This document shows, piece by piece, positions 62,996 through 64,000 of a stretch of 64,000 nucleotides of DNA; position 1 is the first letter of the stretch, and each line of letters starts with the position of its first letter. A model generated the notes under the pieces. The model had not been told where the DNA came from. It saw nothing but the letters and a program-made list of their open reading frames with translations, and did no database searches. Location: positions 1 through 64,000 of the forward strand of contig NZ_BAUT01000003.1 of assembly GCF_000513095.1 (NCBI RefSeq). Reading direction: 5' to 3'. Source of the DNA: Halalkalibacter wakoensis JCM 9140 (GTDB taxonomy: Bacteria > Bacillota > Bacilli > Bacillales > Bacillaceae_D). A program made the translations under genes and the position numbers.

Positions 62996-63075
62996 GTAAG
63001 CTGTATTTGCTAAGGTTATTGAACATAAGAATCAAGAACATCACACCATGCAAAAGCAGTTAATCTAAAAAACGA

Positions 63076-63115
63076 AGAAAGTAGCTCAATTAATTTTGGG
63101 CTGCTTTCTTTTTTT
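63076..63115 (+). terminator. Terminator after the Mn-type lipoprotein
   Basis: AGAAAGTAGCTCAA (63076-63089) pairs with TTGGGCTGCTTTCT (63096-63109), G-U pairs included, then a T-run. Confidence 0.8.
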
Positions 63116-63119
63116 ATGT

Positions 63120-63166
63120 TTGATTCCAGACGAATAATCCTATACAATAAAACGTAATAATTACGA
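63120..63166 (+). promoter_or_regulatory. Promoter with Zur-type operator before the FAD/NAD gene
   Basis: TTGATT (63120-63125) and TACAAT (63143-63148), 17-base spacer, then the palindrome ACGTAATAATTACGA (63152-63166). It has the same layout as the znuA and rpsN promoters in this window. Confidence 0.83.
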
Positions 63167-63198
63167 TTTAAATCAAGTTGAGAAAGAAGGGTTATGTT

Positions 63199-64000
63199 TT
63201 GTTGGAATGGACGATTATAGGCGGAGGAATACAAGGGTGTACTCTTGCTAATTACTTATTGAAAACAGGTCGAATAAATCGATGTAATTTAGCTATTATT
63301 GACCCCAATACAGAACCGTTAGCAACGTGGAAAAGATGTACAAAGGAAATTGAGATGCCTTACTTGCGCTCACCATCCATTCATCATCTTGACATAGATC
63401 CGTTTGCACTTGAAAAATTTGCAAAAGGGAAATTTGGTAAACAAAGTAAGCATTTCTACGGTCCTTATAATAGGCCATCATTGGAAATTTTTAATACGCA
63501 TTGTGATATGCTGTTTGAAGAAATTAAATTAAAAGACAGTTGGATTACAGGAAAAGTGGAGAAGGTTGAGCGCTTTAAACAAAGATGGAGAATCTTCTTA
63601 ACGGATGGAAAAATGATTGAAAGTAAAAATGTTGTGCTTGCGATTGGACTAAGTGATCATCCGCATTTACCGATATGGGCTAGTGATTTACAACAAGAGG
63701 GGGCAGATATTAATCATATTTACGATCAACCAAAGAAGAGACCTATAGGGCATCAAGAGAAACTATTGATTGTGGGTGGGGGAATTAGCGCTATCCATAC
63801 CGCACTCAAATGGAGTAAACAAAAACCAGGAAAGGTACAATTGCTTACAAGACATTCTATAAGAACCCATCCGTTTGATTCAGACCCAGGTTGCTTGGGC
63901 CGAAACATATGAAATCGTTTGAAAAAGTAACATGTTTAAAGAAAAGAAGGCAGATGATTATGCAAGCAAGGTACCGGGGATCTGTTCCGCAAGAACTAAA
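63199..64000 (+). pseudogene. FAD/NAD(P)-binding oxidoreductase-like protein, frame broken at about 63893, runs off the window
   Basis: TTG start (63199 or 63202) about 7 bases from AAAGAAGGG. Seen: dinucleotide-binding WTIIGGGIQGCTLANYLL, YLRSPSIHHLDIDPFALEKF, and a second nucleotide loop LLIVGGGISAIHTALKWS. The frame stops after DPGCLGRNI, but one base later reads LGPKHMKSFEKVTCLKKRRQ and on to RYRGSVPQEL at the edge. Restoring a G (TTG|CTTGG to TTGGCTTGG) joins them. It looks like an N-hydroxylase- or reductase-like flavoprotein. The Zur-type operator suggests a role under zinc limitation; substrate unknown. Confidence 0.75.

Overview
The window is a chromosomal segment of a spore-forming Bacillaceae bacterium, most likely an alkaliphilic or salt-tolerant Bacillus/Alkalihalobacillus type. 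The gene order from a yqhH-like helicase and gcvT through spoIIIA, accBC, ispA, dxs, recN, spo0A and the bkd operon follows the Bacillus subtilis yqh/yqi region. An OLE RNA with its partner gene oapA sits between ispA and dxs, an arrangement known from extremophilic Firmicutes such as Bacillus halodurans.

Layout. 1-11.9 kb: start of an SNF2 helicase (minus strand), tandem glycine riboswitch plus gcvT-gcvPA-gcvPB, yqhL, lipM, dat, a B12-dependent ribonucleotide reductase gene (nrdJ) split by a group I intron, and splB. 12-16.7 kb: mntR, a patatin-like protein, yqhP, yqhR, yqhT and efp. 17-22.8 kb: yqhV and the spoIIIAA-AH sporulation-channel operon, with a 58-bp direct repeat inside it. 22.9-30 kb: an unknown gene, accB-accC, yqhY, nusB, folD, xseA-xseB and ispA. 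30-34 kb: OLE RNA, oapA, dxs and an rRNA methyltransferase-like gene. 34-39 kb: ahrC, recN, spoIVB and spo0A. 39-42 kb: a 40-codon membrane mini-gene and a steA-like/GT2/GT4 module. 42-50.6 kb: yqzF, bkdR and a sigma-54 bkd operon (bcd-lpdV-bkdAA-bkdAB-bkdB) for branched-chain amino acid catabolism. 50.6-64 kb: a more accessory region with two metal-binding lipoproteins, brxB, two tRNAs beside an integrase remnant, a MATE transporter, alternative S14, ansR-ansA, a phospholipase D-like protein, a two-component system and a Zur-type FAD/NAD protein.

Metal homeostasis is a theme. Three near-identical Zur-type palindromes lie just downstream of the -10 elements of znuA, rpsN and the FAD/NAD gene. 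An MntR-like box precedes the Mn-type lipoprotein, and mntR itself is at 12 kb. Sporulation and germination genes (spoIIIA, spoIVB, spo0A, splB) establish an endospore former.

A caution on sequence quality. Six or seven otherwise well conserved genes (yqhT, spoIIIAB, probably spoIIIAD, dxs, brxB, the MATE gene and the last gene), and probably the tRNA-Arg, each carry one small indel, including genes that are essential or needed for sporulation. Uncorrected assembly errors are the simplest explanation; I therefore give full spans and mark the break in each.
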